A stretch of 64,000 nt of DNA from Schistosoma haematobium (GCF_000699445.3 NC_067196.1:60517364-60581363); one strand, 5' to 3'; positions 13,701 through 28,800 are shown, counted from the stretch's first letter. Notes: generated from the sequence alone by a model not told the origin. Numbers and translations: made by a program.

Positions 13701-16700
13701 TTAACGACATATTATGCTACCGACCAATAGTAGCACGCTACGTCGGAGTTCTATCGTGCGCTGATTGGCCAGGACTCTTCGGCTCCTTTTGGGCCTCTGG
13801 AGGCTCCGTTGAAGTTCTCCGAAAGCCGACTCAACAAATACAGTGATCTTAAGTGCTGTTAGAGGTATGAGGGCGGTTATCACTTCCCATGGAGGTACCT
13901 GAGAAGAAAATCGGTTTAGATGTAGTCATAATGACGGTCACATACGACTTTTTTGTGGGTAGTTTTTGTGTTAGCTCCGTACTTGTTGGGACCTTACCGC
14001 CGGAGACGAAAATCTATCGAATGAGGCAAAATGTGTCTTTTTAGGGTCCGCTTTTCTAACCCCACCCTTTCTTGTAGGAAGGCAGCATCACTGTTATGCT
14101 GGTTGTCTGAGGGGAACACCTTATTGCCGTCACACCTCTGTACAGCCAGCAGTTCGACTTCGCCCTCGGACCTTGAGTTTGCTGCGTTTAGTCTTACCGC
14201 TCTTCAACTGCCCTGCCTGGCATAGCAGAACCTTGAGGAACGATTGTTCCAGCCAGTATAGCTCGATTGGTTCATTACGATAGGCAAGCCCGACCACCAC
14301 GTCAAGGTAGCAGCAACGATCGGGAGATAATTCCTTTTCCGTTTTGTCATACTTTTCCTATGTGCTTTAAGATTTCAATTAGGTCATAAGGCTAAGTTTG
14401 AAATGAAGAAACATTAAACAGAGTGAATATTAACGAAGTTGACTTCTAAGCATTGTAGTGAAAATTCCCATTTTGTCATTTGGTAAATAAAGAAGGAACG
14501 AATTGAGCGAAGAAATTTCTACTCGATGAGTATTATATTATTATTGTAAACCATATATATATTAGTGTAGAGCCATGATGAAAAACTAATTGAAAAGAAA
14601 TTTCTTCGCTCAATTCGTTCCTTCTTTATAAGCAATGTATTGCATGGTTCGGCTCCCCACACACGCTTGATATGATTAATAGCCATAGTGCAAATAAAGT
14701 ATAGCACAAAGCTGACCACACAATTGTGTCACTAGATAGAATGAGTTGTATGAGATCTAATATATCAGTTGAAACACTTGATAACTTAAAATAAGTAGTA
14801 TTAGTGTTTAGTTTGAAGTCCACTTTGACACGAGTTATAATCATAAGCAGATTTGAATGGCTATTAGCTGTGGAATCCAGGACCCGCGTTCCTTCTTGTG
14901 TAAGACTTATCAGTTAGATGTCCCTGAATCCCCGGTTGGTGTTCACTCCGGGGTTCGAACATTGTATTGTGTAGCTCGATTGGTTCATCATGATAGGAAA
15001 GCCCGACCACCGCGTCATGGTAACAGCAACAGTCGGGCAATTGATGCGATTCCGGGACACTTACATTCATAACCAGTCAAAGTTAGAAGGTCGTCTTCAC
15101 CAGTGATTTTTAAAAGATTTCTATATTTTGTTGATGATCAGCGCAAGTAAATCCTAAACAATTAATTGGACTAAATAGCAGTCGATAATATATAAGACAA
15201 AGTACACTTCGTAAAATTCAATAGGGAAAATTAAACAATTTACTAATATGATTAATTTTTTATTGATTACATTCACCTAATCAGATAAAAGTTAATTCTG
15301 AGTAAATTAAATGGAAAATAAGTGATAACGATAAGTACTATCTAATAATATTTAACAATAATCATCATAAATTGAATAAATTATATTTGGTCTACTATCG
15401 ATAACTTCCTTCATCTTATCTATTTCTAACTTGTGCAATTTTAAGGGAGATGTAGTCAAAACACCTAATGGTGTAAGGAAAAAATTCAATGGAAAACAGT
15501 GGCGCCGTTTATGTAGTCGCGAGGGTTGTACCAAAGAATCTCAACGACGTGGATTTTGTTCACGTCATCTTTCAATGAAAGTAAGACTTTCTTTCATAAA
15601 ATTAAATGCATACATACACATAATTACCTGTACTGCCTGAGAAATTTTCATTTCTGGTTTTAATGTGCCGGTGAAAATAAACAAATTTTCTTGTTTAGTT
15701 ATTTGGCGCCCGTGGGATCGAACTATAAGACAAGAGAGCAGTCGTATTGATCTAGTCCGAGCATTAATTAGGTCGCCTAGATTGCCTATCTAATTAGTAC
15801 CAATGACCAGCTACTCAATGGCACGATAAATGTAAGATAACAGTCGAGAGTAACATTAATGACTATTGGTCCATAATGCAGTTACCGACACTCACTCCGT
15901 CGCTCGATTACCAGAATCGAAAACAACCTAGTAAGCGGATAGCGTCTAATTATACAGTTCGGATTTATGAATCACTCATACGATAATCTAGAGCAAAATC
16001 TTGATCACATATCAGCAGACTTAAGGAATTACAATATTGGCTGAATGATAGGCCCGTAATAAAATAACAATAATTTGGAAAAGGTAAAACATTCAACAAT
16101 AGTCTATGCATCAAACAAAAGCTTACAAGTAGAGGAATACAAAAATATAATAGTCTAAGTATTTAATAAAACTATACAACATAAATATGAACAATAAATT
16201 CAAATAGGGCTGTTCCGAAATTTCAACTGCTTAATATTTATCCTGACAGCAGGTTTACTTAAATTTATCGTTTTAGATTAATGAAATAGCCGTCAGTGTT
16301 AATTGCTGAGTTGTTTTACAACTCATCTAATTTAGTTGGAAATCGCATATATTTGCACTATATGCTACTATTATTTGTCTACTTAGATTTTTTACTGACT
16401 AACTGGTTATTCAAAGCTCTGATAACCCCGATTAGCAAGCTGACATTCTTTGAGTTAATGGTTGAAATTGAAAAGAAACCTGAGTTCCACCATGGTATGG
16501 AAATCACATTCAGATCGATATTAGTGTTTTCATTTGGGTTATGTGAAATATATTACTCCAGATTTCAGTTTGTCTTTATTAACAAAATATAGACATTATG
16601 CTGTAAAATTATACAAAAACCCCCAATTAGTAGATTTTGTATCATGAAATGAAGGTCGTAATTCGATTAGGAGGATTATGCGACTTCATTATCTTTTGTA

Positions 16701-17938
16701 TATCCATTACGCCTACAGGAATAACCCTCTGTGGTTCATTTGATTCGTTATGTTTTGTTGGATCACCATTGTGCGATTTTCTGTGACCTTTTTGTTTGGA
16801 AAAGATCAAATGAAGAAATCATTGATCAATCAAAACGCGTCTCTTTTGCTTGTAATTTAAATATGTTAATTTATTAACATGGAGTTACACAGAATGATAT
16901 GTAAGCTACCTCTTACGCTACACATTAAGTTCTCAGTCAACCATAATTTTTCGGGTCCCACATATCATTAAATCGATTGAGTTCCTCGTCTAAATATAAC
17001 AAACATAAACGTCAGATATTTGATAAAAATATATTACCGTACGTTTTATTTTCTTAATATACACGTACGTGTTATATTGTGTTGCAACTGGTATGGTACA
17101 ACGACTGTTGGCGTTTCAATTTGATGGATATTATTTATTAGTAGATTTCACGTAGCAGTTAACTAACAGTTTACCTTATTCATGTCAAAATCCACTTAGT
17201 TATTTTTTTTTGAGTTTGAATGCTTTTTGTGTAAGTATTAGCATAGATTAGTGGATGCTTTTAACATAGTAAAAAGTTGAACCAATCTCCCTGTAATACA
17301 AAGATGAACACTAAAGAGTTTGTTTCCACAGCTAAGCTGTATTCATCATGTCAATCATCCGTTTTTTTAAGTCCTAAGACGTACTTGCCAAAATACTACT
17401 AGTTGTTTGGATAACCACTATCATAGTATGTGTTCAGTGAAATTTTAAAATCTACATACGAGTATAAAGATCATAGTTCTTACAAATTTTACATAGTTCA
17501 GTTTTCTATTCCTTTTCCCAGTGTGGTTAAATGGGTTTTGTGTTCATTGAGCACTGATTACATCGTTTACTATCCTCTCCTTAGCTTCATATTGAGGTGT
17601 TGACATTGAAACAAGAATCATTTTGAATCTTTTGATTATACCTACCGCTCCTGTACAGTAATTATCACTATGCAATAGCAAAGTAAACACCTTACAAATG
17701 AATGTTAACACCAATAAAAAGTTACATGGGTTACCTACTGGGTCCTATCTGTAAATAATTTGACATTTACAAGTATTTTTAAGCAATAAATACGGTTTAG
17801 AAAACCACTTATTAATAGTAATTCCAGAATTCGGCTGCTGTCTAACCAATACTAGGACCAAAAATTCATCCGAATTAAAAAGCTGTACGACGTAAACGTG
17901 TTGCATGAAAAAATCAATGAAACTGATCCTTTAGAAAA

Positions 17939-18004
<66 letters not shown>

Positions 18005-21000
18005 TAGTCTTCATCTACAAATTTATCCTAACTTTAGGGGAAGGAAATGCGTGTAATGGGATATGCTGCTGCTGTAGCGGCTTTGAATTCTTCCGAATCG
18101 AAATACAGCACATCAGGTATCCCTAGAGAACATGGATCAAACCGTAATAAGATGAATTCATTCACACCTACCGGATTATTATCTTCATCAACACCATCAC
18201 TACTTCTCACTCCTTCCATTTTCGCGCCCTACAAACTAACTCCTTTTCTGTCAACAAGTAAGTCAGCATCTATAACAACTGAGATGGGTTCCTCTACGAG
18301 TGCAACACAAACGGTCATATCTTCTACAACTACGGAACTGCTGACGACGACAACGTCGAACATTTCACAACAATCAGTGTTCTCGCTTCCACTGACTTCA
18401 ATTCATTTTAGTGATCGCTATGATTCAAGCATTATACCTACCACTGTTGGCGCACAAGTTACTTCAATGCCTATTCCGAGTAAGTTTCATATATACCTTT
18501 TAGCTGACTTTTTACTATTTCACTGTGCAGTAATTTCTTCATGATTTTCTTATATGTATATGGTACATTTTTTATACTAAACATGACTACGAAAAATGCT
18601 ACAGTTAACGATATTCAATCATTGAAAGGAACCCAATAATCCACACCTTATTATTCCATTATTGTTTGTAATATAACCCGTTCCTTATTCAGTAAAGCCA
18701 CTAAATTGCTGTTTCATCCTCAAATTTGTTAACTATACAGGTTGGCGGTTCCTATTAGAACTGATGAAATCATCCTAAACACGGAATGATAGTCAGCTGA
18801 TAGATAAGTATAACTAGATAATGACATACCGTCGTTATATAAGATTATTAACTGTATGTCTAAGCCATGTGGAGCCAGTCGGTTTAGATAATGAGATTGT
18901 TAGAAACCAATGACTCCAGAGTAGTAATCACAACTTTAAATCTATAGATGTACTCATTATTTGTGTTACTCCACATCTTGATACCTTTGTAGCCGAATTC
19001 TTCACTTACGTCTTGTATTCTGTCCATCTTTCTGTATCCTTAAAAATTACAAACTCTATATTGTTAACTTTACTTCCTACCTCTCATATCTTGCTATAAA
19101 CACTTTAGAATGTTAACGATTTAGCTACCTGAATTTATTGCTTTCGTGAACTAGTGATTAATATTTTATATTTTCAGTATCAGTTGGATGTTTTTAATTA
19201 TCAAAGTTTCAAAAAAGTTTATACAATATACTCCGAATTTCACTTTTAGATACTTCATTCGCACCGTTACTATTTAATACTTCCGTTGGACAAATGTCTC
19301 CAATTTCTACTCCTCTTGCTTTACTTCCTATTCTCACGGATAGTATTTCTGTAGGCGAACCCTCTTTAAGAAAACAAGATGCACCAAGATTTAGTTCAAA
19401 TAATTCATCGGACTTTTGGGATAATCCAACTACAACTGAAAACGAAAATAGTAATTTTAACAAAGGTCACAGTAGTGGTAATCAGTACTGTGATAATAGT
19501 CACAAAAGTCCTGGTCATCGTGAATCAGACAGTGACCAATGTTCAACACCGTTATTAAGTCAAGTCTGCAATCTTGTAGATATTGAAAAGTCTGATCAAT
19601 CTGCTGAAACAGGTGAGTAGTTTTTGAAACGATTCGATTTTGCGATTTCCTATCATTAATTTGTAAAAGCGAATCGTTATATCCGTGTTTTCTATACAAA
19701 TTTCCTTCACAAATGCTGAGATACTTCAAATACGATATCAAATTACAAGTAAACTCAATAGAGAAGCATTACATACAAAAAACATGTACACATCAGATAT
19801 CACCGACAAAGTATTCGATTCTCTAGTAAAAATCTTATACATTTTGCATATTTCATACACATAGTTCCCTTTATCATCTTGAAGAGAGCAAGAACAAAGA
19901 TTTTAGCAAAATGGCATGAATTCATCCTATTTCGTTTGGTTCTCGTCAGCTGGTTACAACTTGTGGTAATTAAAAATGATAATTACAGAATGGGTTTAAA
20001 TCACTTACATCAAAGAGTTTAGTTGGAAGTTATGTTGAAAACACATTAGTATAGCAAGAGTTTAAATACATTTAATAGATTGAATAAAATACTGTAAATA
20101 TACACCTTATATAAAAGAACATTCTACAACATTGATTGTAACAAGAGTGCAAAAGACTAGAAACAAGCGATTACGTTATGAGTAAACGCTGATATTGAGT
20201 AAAGCTCAATTATTAAAATAAGATTACTAATATAGAAGACAGTCTAAATAAAATGACGAAATGATGTAATTAGTTAGAAGAAGAAGGACTGTATGATGTA
20301 ATGAAATAACATTTGTCACCAAATCAAAGAAAATTAATAATCATCTTTCGAACACATAAATTACGTTTTTGAATCCTAATAGCAATGGCTTCAGCAAATT
20401 CAGAAGACTGGAGCTTGGCTGTTTATTAATCACCTTGAAAGATTGAAAGATAGCGATCTAATATCCTGTGTCCAAGACATGTTTAATATTTACACTTTAA
20501 AGCCGTTCTTTCTCTTGTTCTAAGGCTTGTTGGACTGTGTTCAAAAAATCTAAGATATGCCCTCCTTTCTGTTTGGCCAATGTAGCCTGTTTTCGCAGGT
20601 ACACGTAAATTTATAAACACAGCGTTAACGTGAAAGATGTGCTTTTCAACCTTTGATTAGGTTGTTGAACATTTCGTTTTATACACGATTAATAGATTGG
20701 CTGCCGGGTAAGTTCTGGCTAATGCAGTATTAAGCCTCCTGCTGTTTGTGGTTACAACGTTATCACCTTTGAAGTTGAGATTTATAGATATTGGTTTGTT
20801 ACTTGACTAGTCACACCCATCTTATTTTACATAGATGTTTTACATGTTTCAACAAATTTCTGTTGGCGGCAGTTGTCTCTTATGTATTTTTCAACGTTCA
20901 TCAATTCTTCCAGTTTGTCAGTGGTACATATACTTTTTATCCCATAAAGTAATAGTGTTTTGACCAACGGTTTCTTGTAACTGGTTGGACAAAAAATGCT

Positions 21001-21956
21001 TAAATTCAGGTAAAGACTATTTCAAGTACTTTTTCAATAAATCGAACATTGAGCTGTCCCATCTTCTCTCAGTTGTATGGCAATAATAAGAAAGTGGAAT
21101 ATGTTATTCTTTTCGTGTTCCATAGTAAATTGTATGTTGGGATGAGCATCATTTTATCGTCATAACAGGTGGATTACATGCTGTTTACTGTTGCAGACAA
21201 TAAACGTATCGTCAACATATCTGGAGTATTCCGTCGTTTCACTAATCGCTTGTTTAAGCACCATGCTTTCAAGACACCTCGTAAAAATATATTGAAGTCA
21301 TTTTGTTGGTGTGTCATAAATGCCTAATTTATTACGTAACCTGATGTACACATAGATTATTTCTTCAACAAACATAAAGTTAACCAGACCAATAAATATC
21401 ATCAAACTTCAAAAATACTTAACTCTTATCTATATCTGGTGCTTACTAGGATTTTGAGAATAATGAGACATTAGATATGACTTGAAACCTATTCTAATAA
21501 AGTAAATACATTCTTTTTTTGCCTTAATGCAAGTAATAAAGAGTGTATTACTTCGGACTTGACCATCACACTTTTTCCTTTTCACAGTTGTTTGATTAGC
21601 TTCACTTTTAAAAAAACTCATAGAATCCTTGGACACGATGAAGACAACACCCTTCTATCTTATTATAAATGTTTTCACTAACTGATAGCTACATTGTTAA
21701 ATTGACTCATCATCATCTATTGGTTATTGATTTTATGTTTTATTGTATAACCTATATATTAGTCCTAGTAAGGAACTGATTGTATTTCTAAACTGCTATG
21801 TGTAAAATAATTATAAATACAATTACACAGCTTTACTAAATGACGTCGAAAATAAAATTGCCTTCTTCAAACTGTACTTTGCTTAATTTCAGTTATGGCG
21901 TCTTCATTCTCTTAATCAATTTGTCTCTTTCAAAATTCCCAACTGTGACAATTTGA

Positions 21957-22047
<91 letters not shown>

Positions 22048-25000
22048 CTGTTATGCTTTTTATCGTTTTAACTATTCCAATATGAGTCTAAAGTATGACA
22101 ACATGAACTGGTACACATTCAAACTGGATCCTTTGTCGTTAATAGTTATTTTTTCTTCTAAACTATAATAGAACGTTTTATAAAATTTAGATTAATTTGG
22201 TTATCAGTCACCAGTTTTAACATTTTTGATTGGTTAATCTCTTATTTGTTTATTAGAATTGTTAACACATAAACAAATGATATAAACAACCCTAACGATT
22301 TTTAATTTTTCTAATAATCACCTTTACACTTCTCACCATTATTATTATTGTCTAGATTGTATCGAAAATTCCGAGGAGACCTGTAAGCAATTGTCACGTG
22401 AGACGTCCAGTTCAGTAGTAAGTGTATTATTGAGAGTATATATCTATAAAATAATTACTTTTTTTCATGAATATATGTCTGTTTAAAACCTTTGTAGTCG
22501 ACTGAAAACTTACGATTAGCATTAACTTCCATGCTGGGTAAAATTTGTAGCTCAAATTGATATTTCTGTTGGTATTGAATTCTCCGAGCTAGATGGTCTG
22601 ATTACATATCTTTCTTTGTTATTCTGGACACCATCTTCAGCGCCGGGTTCACCTTCCTCATAGAACTCACTACTGAAAGTTCCACGTCTTAATGATAATC
22701 TTGAGCCTGTTTCTCTTATCTCACTCCAAGATATGACATCTAATCTTACAAAATGCATTTCATTTCGATATAATTCGCGGTCTGATTTAGCCACTGCCTA
22801 CTCTTCTAATACTTGAGTAATTGAACTAGTGAAAAAAGAAGGGATACTGTAATAGGGAGCTGAATGATCTTACTCACGTTGGACACTTTTACAGTGATCA
22901 TTGTTAACCGAATAATCTATTTATAAAATTTAGAATCATAGAATATTTAATAGAATTGTTTTTAAAGAACATATATTCACCTATGAAAATAGATTATAGT
23001 TCCATTTAAATAGGGAATTTTCAGAGGTTTGATTTAGCAAAATAACTTCAAAATAAATTGAAGTCGACATCAATCAATCCTTAGTTTGTAGTGGCTTATT
23101 AATTGATTTTTCAATGATAATATGTCATTTACTCCACATTCGATTTATATATATATATATTTCATGTTCTAATGTAAGTCATCTGATCATGGGAACTCGT
23201 ATTTATGCTATCCATAATTACTCTCATATATATTCATTGAAATAATTACATAGCTATTGTCAACATCATTTATAAGATATGATATCTAAATATTCTGAAG
23301 AAAATAGTTTCAAAATAATAGGAGAACATTTTGTTTCATTTTACTTTTGTAATAAATTTCATGTAAATAGTTCAATTTGGAAAAACTAAATGACCTCCGT
23401 TCATGAAATTACAAATAAATAAGAAAATGTAAAGTATAAAAGAATCTTTTAATCTAATTAATTAGCCACGCTGTAAGAAGTTATTCATACTTACTTGATA
23501 AATAAAATATATGGACTGACTCGATATCTGATAATATATTCAAGACATACATTTCTTTTCTTAACTTATTCAAGATCAATTTCAGTTTTAAAAATATCGA
23601 GATATTTGTATAAAGATGATTACTTAATCTGTAATAACCTTTGTCACTATCTAATCTTAAGTTGAAATCACTGAATCACCGCTCTAATTCTGCTATATAT
23701 GAACTAAAAGACTCCACTAATAATCAACTTCCAGTTTTGTTCTAGTCACTATGTTCTATATGCTCCCGTTGTAATTGAAAAATAAACTGAAGATCATAGA
23801 AAAATACCAATTGTTTTATTGTACCAACATATATAAGACTTACAGGTTTGAATATGGACTTATTATTGTTGAATCATTGGTTGCTTGTATTATTCACCTT
23901 GTTACTCAAATAGTCTTTAATAGGAATTGTTTAGAATGTTAACTAGACTATCTACAATATCTCTTATCGATCTTTTTTCGTTCCTCTTATGACTTCCCAA
24001 TTATTTTGATTGGTAAAGAAATAAATCATTATAAATTTTGCCAAATTTATGAAATAAGTAATATAATATAAATACTCATTATGTTAAAAGAATAATTCAA
24101 GAAGAAAACAAGTTTTAAAACATCATCTCCCGATATCAATAAATAAACAGACTAACAAAAATACTCGACCTATTTTGTCAGTGAATTATTTATCATTTAA
24201 TCACAACAAACTACTTACCGTACATATCAACTTTTGTTTAGATATTAGATTTGTTTCCTTTTTCCTATTCTGTCTATCTTCTAACATTTTTCTTATCTAT
24301 GAATAAATAAGATATAAACTTTTCAATTTCACCCATTCAATGACTCATATAGAATTTGTCAATAATGAAAATATAGCATTTCTTTTTATTTATTATAAAG
24401 AATATAAATGAATTCTTGTTCCTAGAGGTATCTATTTAATCAGTATTATTTTATAAAGACTATCCAATCATTTAATAATGAAATTTTTCTTCTGTTCTCC
24501 AATCTATTCATTCTCACATCTATTATTTTATCCCTTGGAAAATATATATATGAATTCTGATATCCATTTAATTGAGTGAATAACACATAGCGTGAAGCTA
24601 TAAACATAATGAAGTAAAATAAATTAGATTCTTACAACTAAATTTAACTTCTTTAAATATTCTATTTATTGTATTCATGTGAATCAATTTCTTTTTTCAA
24701 ATAGATTTTTTCAGTTAAAGAAAATTTCTAATTTATAGTCACTATTTATTCTTGTATTGATTGTTTGAATTGTCTCATTGTTGTTTCGGACTATAATTGA
24801 TCAGTTTCCTTTTTGGCATATATGTGTATCCTGTGCGGATTACCTCGATACTGCCAATAAATCATAAGCATTCTAAATAGAGATAAAATGGTGGCTAGCA
24901 GTGAAATCCAAGACGAGCGTCTTGTCCGATTTGGAACTTGTCAATTAGATGTACACCTACATCACAGAGTTGATTTTCACTCCGGGACAGGAAACCAGTA

Positions 25001-25814
25001 CATATGCCAATAAGAGACTGACTAATTTCTGGGTGGAGTTTTGTTCTCTGAGCTGGATGGAGCCTTCATTGTTCTTCTGAACAACATAATTAGCACAAAC
25101 TTCAGGTCCATTTTCCGCCAACAGGTGTAAGATACAGACCTCCAACCAACTGCTCAGTGAGATGGAGGATAGCTGAGTAAAGCGGAAGAAAAATGTTACG
25201 CTTAGTGATAACTGATGCACACTACAGGATCCACAAATGCCAACACGCCATGGATGACCAATAAAGGAAGCCAGAGAGGAGGACACATCAGAACATTTGG
25301 TAATTTTGACAACGGCGATCAAGATATCAGGCAGACGACATAGAGAACAAAGAAAAAACACCCTCAAGAAAAAAAAGCTAGTCAAGATTCCAAAACCACC
25401 CACGGAAGAAAACATAAACAACTGCGTGGTTAACCTGTCAAAGCAACCCCTGTCAGACATAGAAAAACACCTACTCCGAAAAGGATTAAACTACAATACA
25501 AACGATGCCTCAAAACTGCCGGAATAAGTAAAAAAGCTCAATGGGAAATAAACCGTAGTACCGTCAACTTAACGGAAGAAAGACAACATTTAAATGCCTC
25601 ACAAGGATGAAAAGTCTTAAAGAAACCCGAAATTGCGTGTTCAGTTTTTCATCTTCCCGAGTGGCCGAGTTCACAATACACCTAATCCATAATATTCTGA
25701 ACTTTTACGCCTGGTGCTATCAACAGGGGCTATTTTCGACCCACTGAATAGAAATAATGTGTCACCATACAATCTCAGATTACTCCATTCGGCTAATGAG
25801 GTATAGCAACCTGG

Positions 25815-25859
<45 letters not shown>

Positions 25860-28800
25860 TGGTCCTACGTTGTAACTGAATGGCTGACCATTTGGTACAA
25901 AGACGGCGCGTTGCTGAGATGATCTTTTAACTCTTCCACCGATGGCTTGCTATTTTCATGTAGTTTTCTTTGGTAAATAAGCTGCAGATCGGGGTTCACC
26001 GCCTGCGGAGACGACCAATCGATCTCAGGAGCTGTGCTAACATATACGGGATAGAGAATCAGCATTGTATATCGGCTTCCAGGTCGGTACTTGCACATAA
26101 AATCGAACTCTTACATCTAATCCTGCCAGCGCACCACTTAATCTTCTGGCTTGCGAAACGAACAAAGCCACTGGAGTGCATGATAGACTGGGTGTACACT
26201 AAAAGGGCGTCACAGGAGGTGGTGAGGAAAATGTTGCAAACATTTTAACAGAGCCAGCATCTCTCGGCGCGTTGTAGAATATCTCGTTCCCCTCTTATCT
26301 AGCTGTCGATTAGTGTAGGCTATGACCCGCTCCTGTCTATCTTATTTGAGACAGGACTGTTCCGATAGCTGACGAGCTAGCATCTTTGTTAAGAACTAAC
26401 TCATCTCCATTAGTGGAAGTATTCATAAAAGCTAGTACGGATGGAGCAGTAAGACATTACTTCAAAGTGCTGGTAAATACAATTTCTGATTAATGAGTTC
26501 AGCAGTACAGGAAAATATAGATTTCTCGGCTAAATCTCCTCAGGTATCTAAAATTACTGACTATAATTACAAGATGAATAAGGCGGAAGTTAGTCACAAT
26601 AAAATAAATATATCCACTCTTTCTACATTTGTTCAGTCTATTCATGCATTCCTTCTAGTCTGCTTGAAAATTTCCTACTTTCATCGAATTTTTATTTCCT
26701 GTAGGAAAAATAACGTGCATATTAAAATGCTGTATTTTACTCAATTATTCCTAATGGATTTTTTCTTAGTATTCAGTTTATTTTCAAAAGCCTCTGATCA
26801 TCAATTAAAACAACAGTAGACTGTATTAGTATCAACCTAAAGATTGGATTATCAAATACCCCTACTATTCAATGTACTATGTATAGAGAACTTTAAATTA
26901 AATTATAAGTAGAGAATATTTTCCCTTTATTACTTTTAAGTGCTAATATTTTATTTATGTATTCGTTTACAGTGAAATTCAGTCAACCTTTCTTTTTCTT
27001 TCATAGATGTTAATTCATTGATTGTAGTCTTTGTTTCATTGAATCAAATTTCTTTTTTTCTTAAAATATAATATTTTAAAGCAATACAACAAAGTAGCAT
27101 ATACATAGATATTATTTCATCGTACCCTTATGATAATCTTTTAATAGATTTATCATAAAAAGGTATATTTCTTTTGGTCTTAATAAAAAATATGAACGAA
27201 ATTTTTTAAAATCATTTATTCGTCTTACTAATAATTCTTTTCTTTGATTTTTCAAAGTTGACTCAAAATCGTAGCGGCAGCGTTAATGATGATGATGGCG
27301 GCGGCGATCATCACAGTCATGATTATGATAATCAACTTAATATTACTACTCCTGTAATTAATTTAAACATTTCTAAAACTGATAATACTCAAGTATTCAA
27401 TGAATGTTCAATAAATAAAAAATTAAAACTGTCTACAATATTAAATAAAACTAATCAAGATAAAAAACATGTACGTCGTCCAATGAATGCTTTTATTATA
27501 TTTTCTATGAGACATCGTAGTGAAGTACATCGTCTTTATCCAAATAAAGATAATCGTGTGGCAAGTCAAATTTTAGGTGATTGGTGGTATCATTTAGATG
27601 CATCAGAAAAAGCACCTTATCAACAATTAGCTCGTGAAGTAAGCAGATCATATTATGAATTATCTTTATTTATCTTTTTTTTTAGAATAATAATAATAAT
27701 CTTTATTTGATGATTTTGTTTTATTGTGAGAGGACAGATATCCAAAAGATTTATTTTACTCTTAAGTGTTATGAATATTATTCTAACTAAATAATGTACT
27801 AATTCTGTGAACGATTTATCGTGTCTATTATTTCTAGTTGCTTAAAACAAAATTTGACAGATTTATAGGCACGGGATAAATCCGTAAAAGTTATCATATA
27901 TTTTTCCTGTAGTGCTAATCGATTATCAATATTTGGGTTTCAAATCGGTGTCGTAAAATAGAAAAAGGATTGTTGTTGATGGTTTTCTAACTTTCAGTAT
28001 AGTGAAAGATTTTACCTCCTTGATATACCAAATAGAGCAACAAATATGACCCCAAAATTAAATAAACATCTATATTGTTTTAGGAAATTTCTGATTTTAT
28101 AGAGATGTTCTTACATCTAATAAACTTTCTCACAATTTTTGTAAGCAGTCTAGCTCCATGATATCTTGAAGCGTAACTTTTACATCGTACTTGGATTTAC
28201 TATCCCAACTGTCATTCAATAAAGTAGACAAACCACTTGATTTCAATTTTTTCGCTTTTCGGCTAACCTTCTCATCTTGATAGAACTACAAAGAGCAAGC
28301 TTCTTAGCGTGTAAAGATCACAAATAAACGCTATTACTTCAAAGTAAAAGGGCATAGTCATATGAAACGAGATTTGAGCTAGGAACTTAAGAGTTCAGAA
28401 TTACTACTGTAGATCATTATTCTATAATACCATATAAACACTTGTGCTATTTGTTATTCTGATATCCATTCAATTTTTCCGAAAAAAGCTTTTTTAACAA
28501 CATTGGAATTTTTCAGCAAACTTCATATTTGAAGTTCCTAAAACTGTCTTTATTAATGAATAAATTGTCCTTAGATGTAATATTTCCCATTTTTTAATAA
28601 ATTTGTAACATATAAATTTATAGCTGTTTGAAAAATATATGTTCAGATTTTGACTAGCGGTAGAGACTTGGAGTAACGTTTCATTTTATCCGAGATTCGT
28701 CGATAGGATTTACCTAAATCTCAATTTTGGCGTTTACATTGAGACTTAAAGCCAGTAACTAAATTGTAACTTACAATGAATCGACTCAGGATTCATATAT

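Larger units (their letters stand above)
9417..15445 (+). other. cic intron 2
   Basis: Holds the SR2-like pieces, foldback and Smα remnant listed separately. The rest (9417-10032, 10386-11604, 15076-15445) shows nothing recognisable. Confidence 0.6.

Noticed and set aside
15695..15715. Possible retroviral-type primer-binding site (TTGGCGCCCGTGGGATCGAA)
   Set aside because: Its complement resembles a tRNA 3' end, but the spacing from the T-loop to CCA is about four bases too short, and no LTR ending in CA precedes it.
16296..16592. 98-codon + ORF in intron 3
   Set aside because: Hydrophobic, Phe/Leu-rich composition typical of AT-rich intron sequence; splice phase does not require it and no motif is seen.
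18034..18219. Minus-strand 61-codon frame
   Set aside because: It is antisense to cic exon 4, whose splice sites and phase are well supported.
24957..25460. 167-codon minus-strand ORF
   Set aside because: It lies antisense to the Penelope N-terminal fragment and is rich in Phe/Leu/Ser, as expected of the complement of a Lys/Glu-rich frame. No motif of its own.
27639..27710. Read-through of the HMG frame past the exon 7 donor
   Set aside because: The continuation is hydrophobic AT-rich intron sequence; the conserved end of the HMG box is instead supplied in phase by exon 8.
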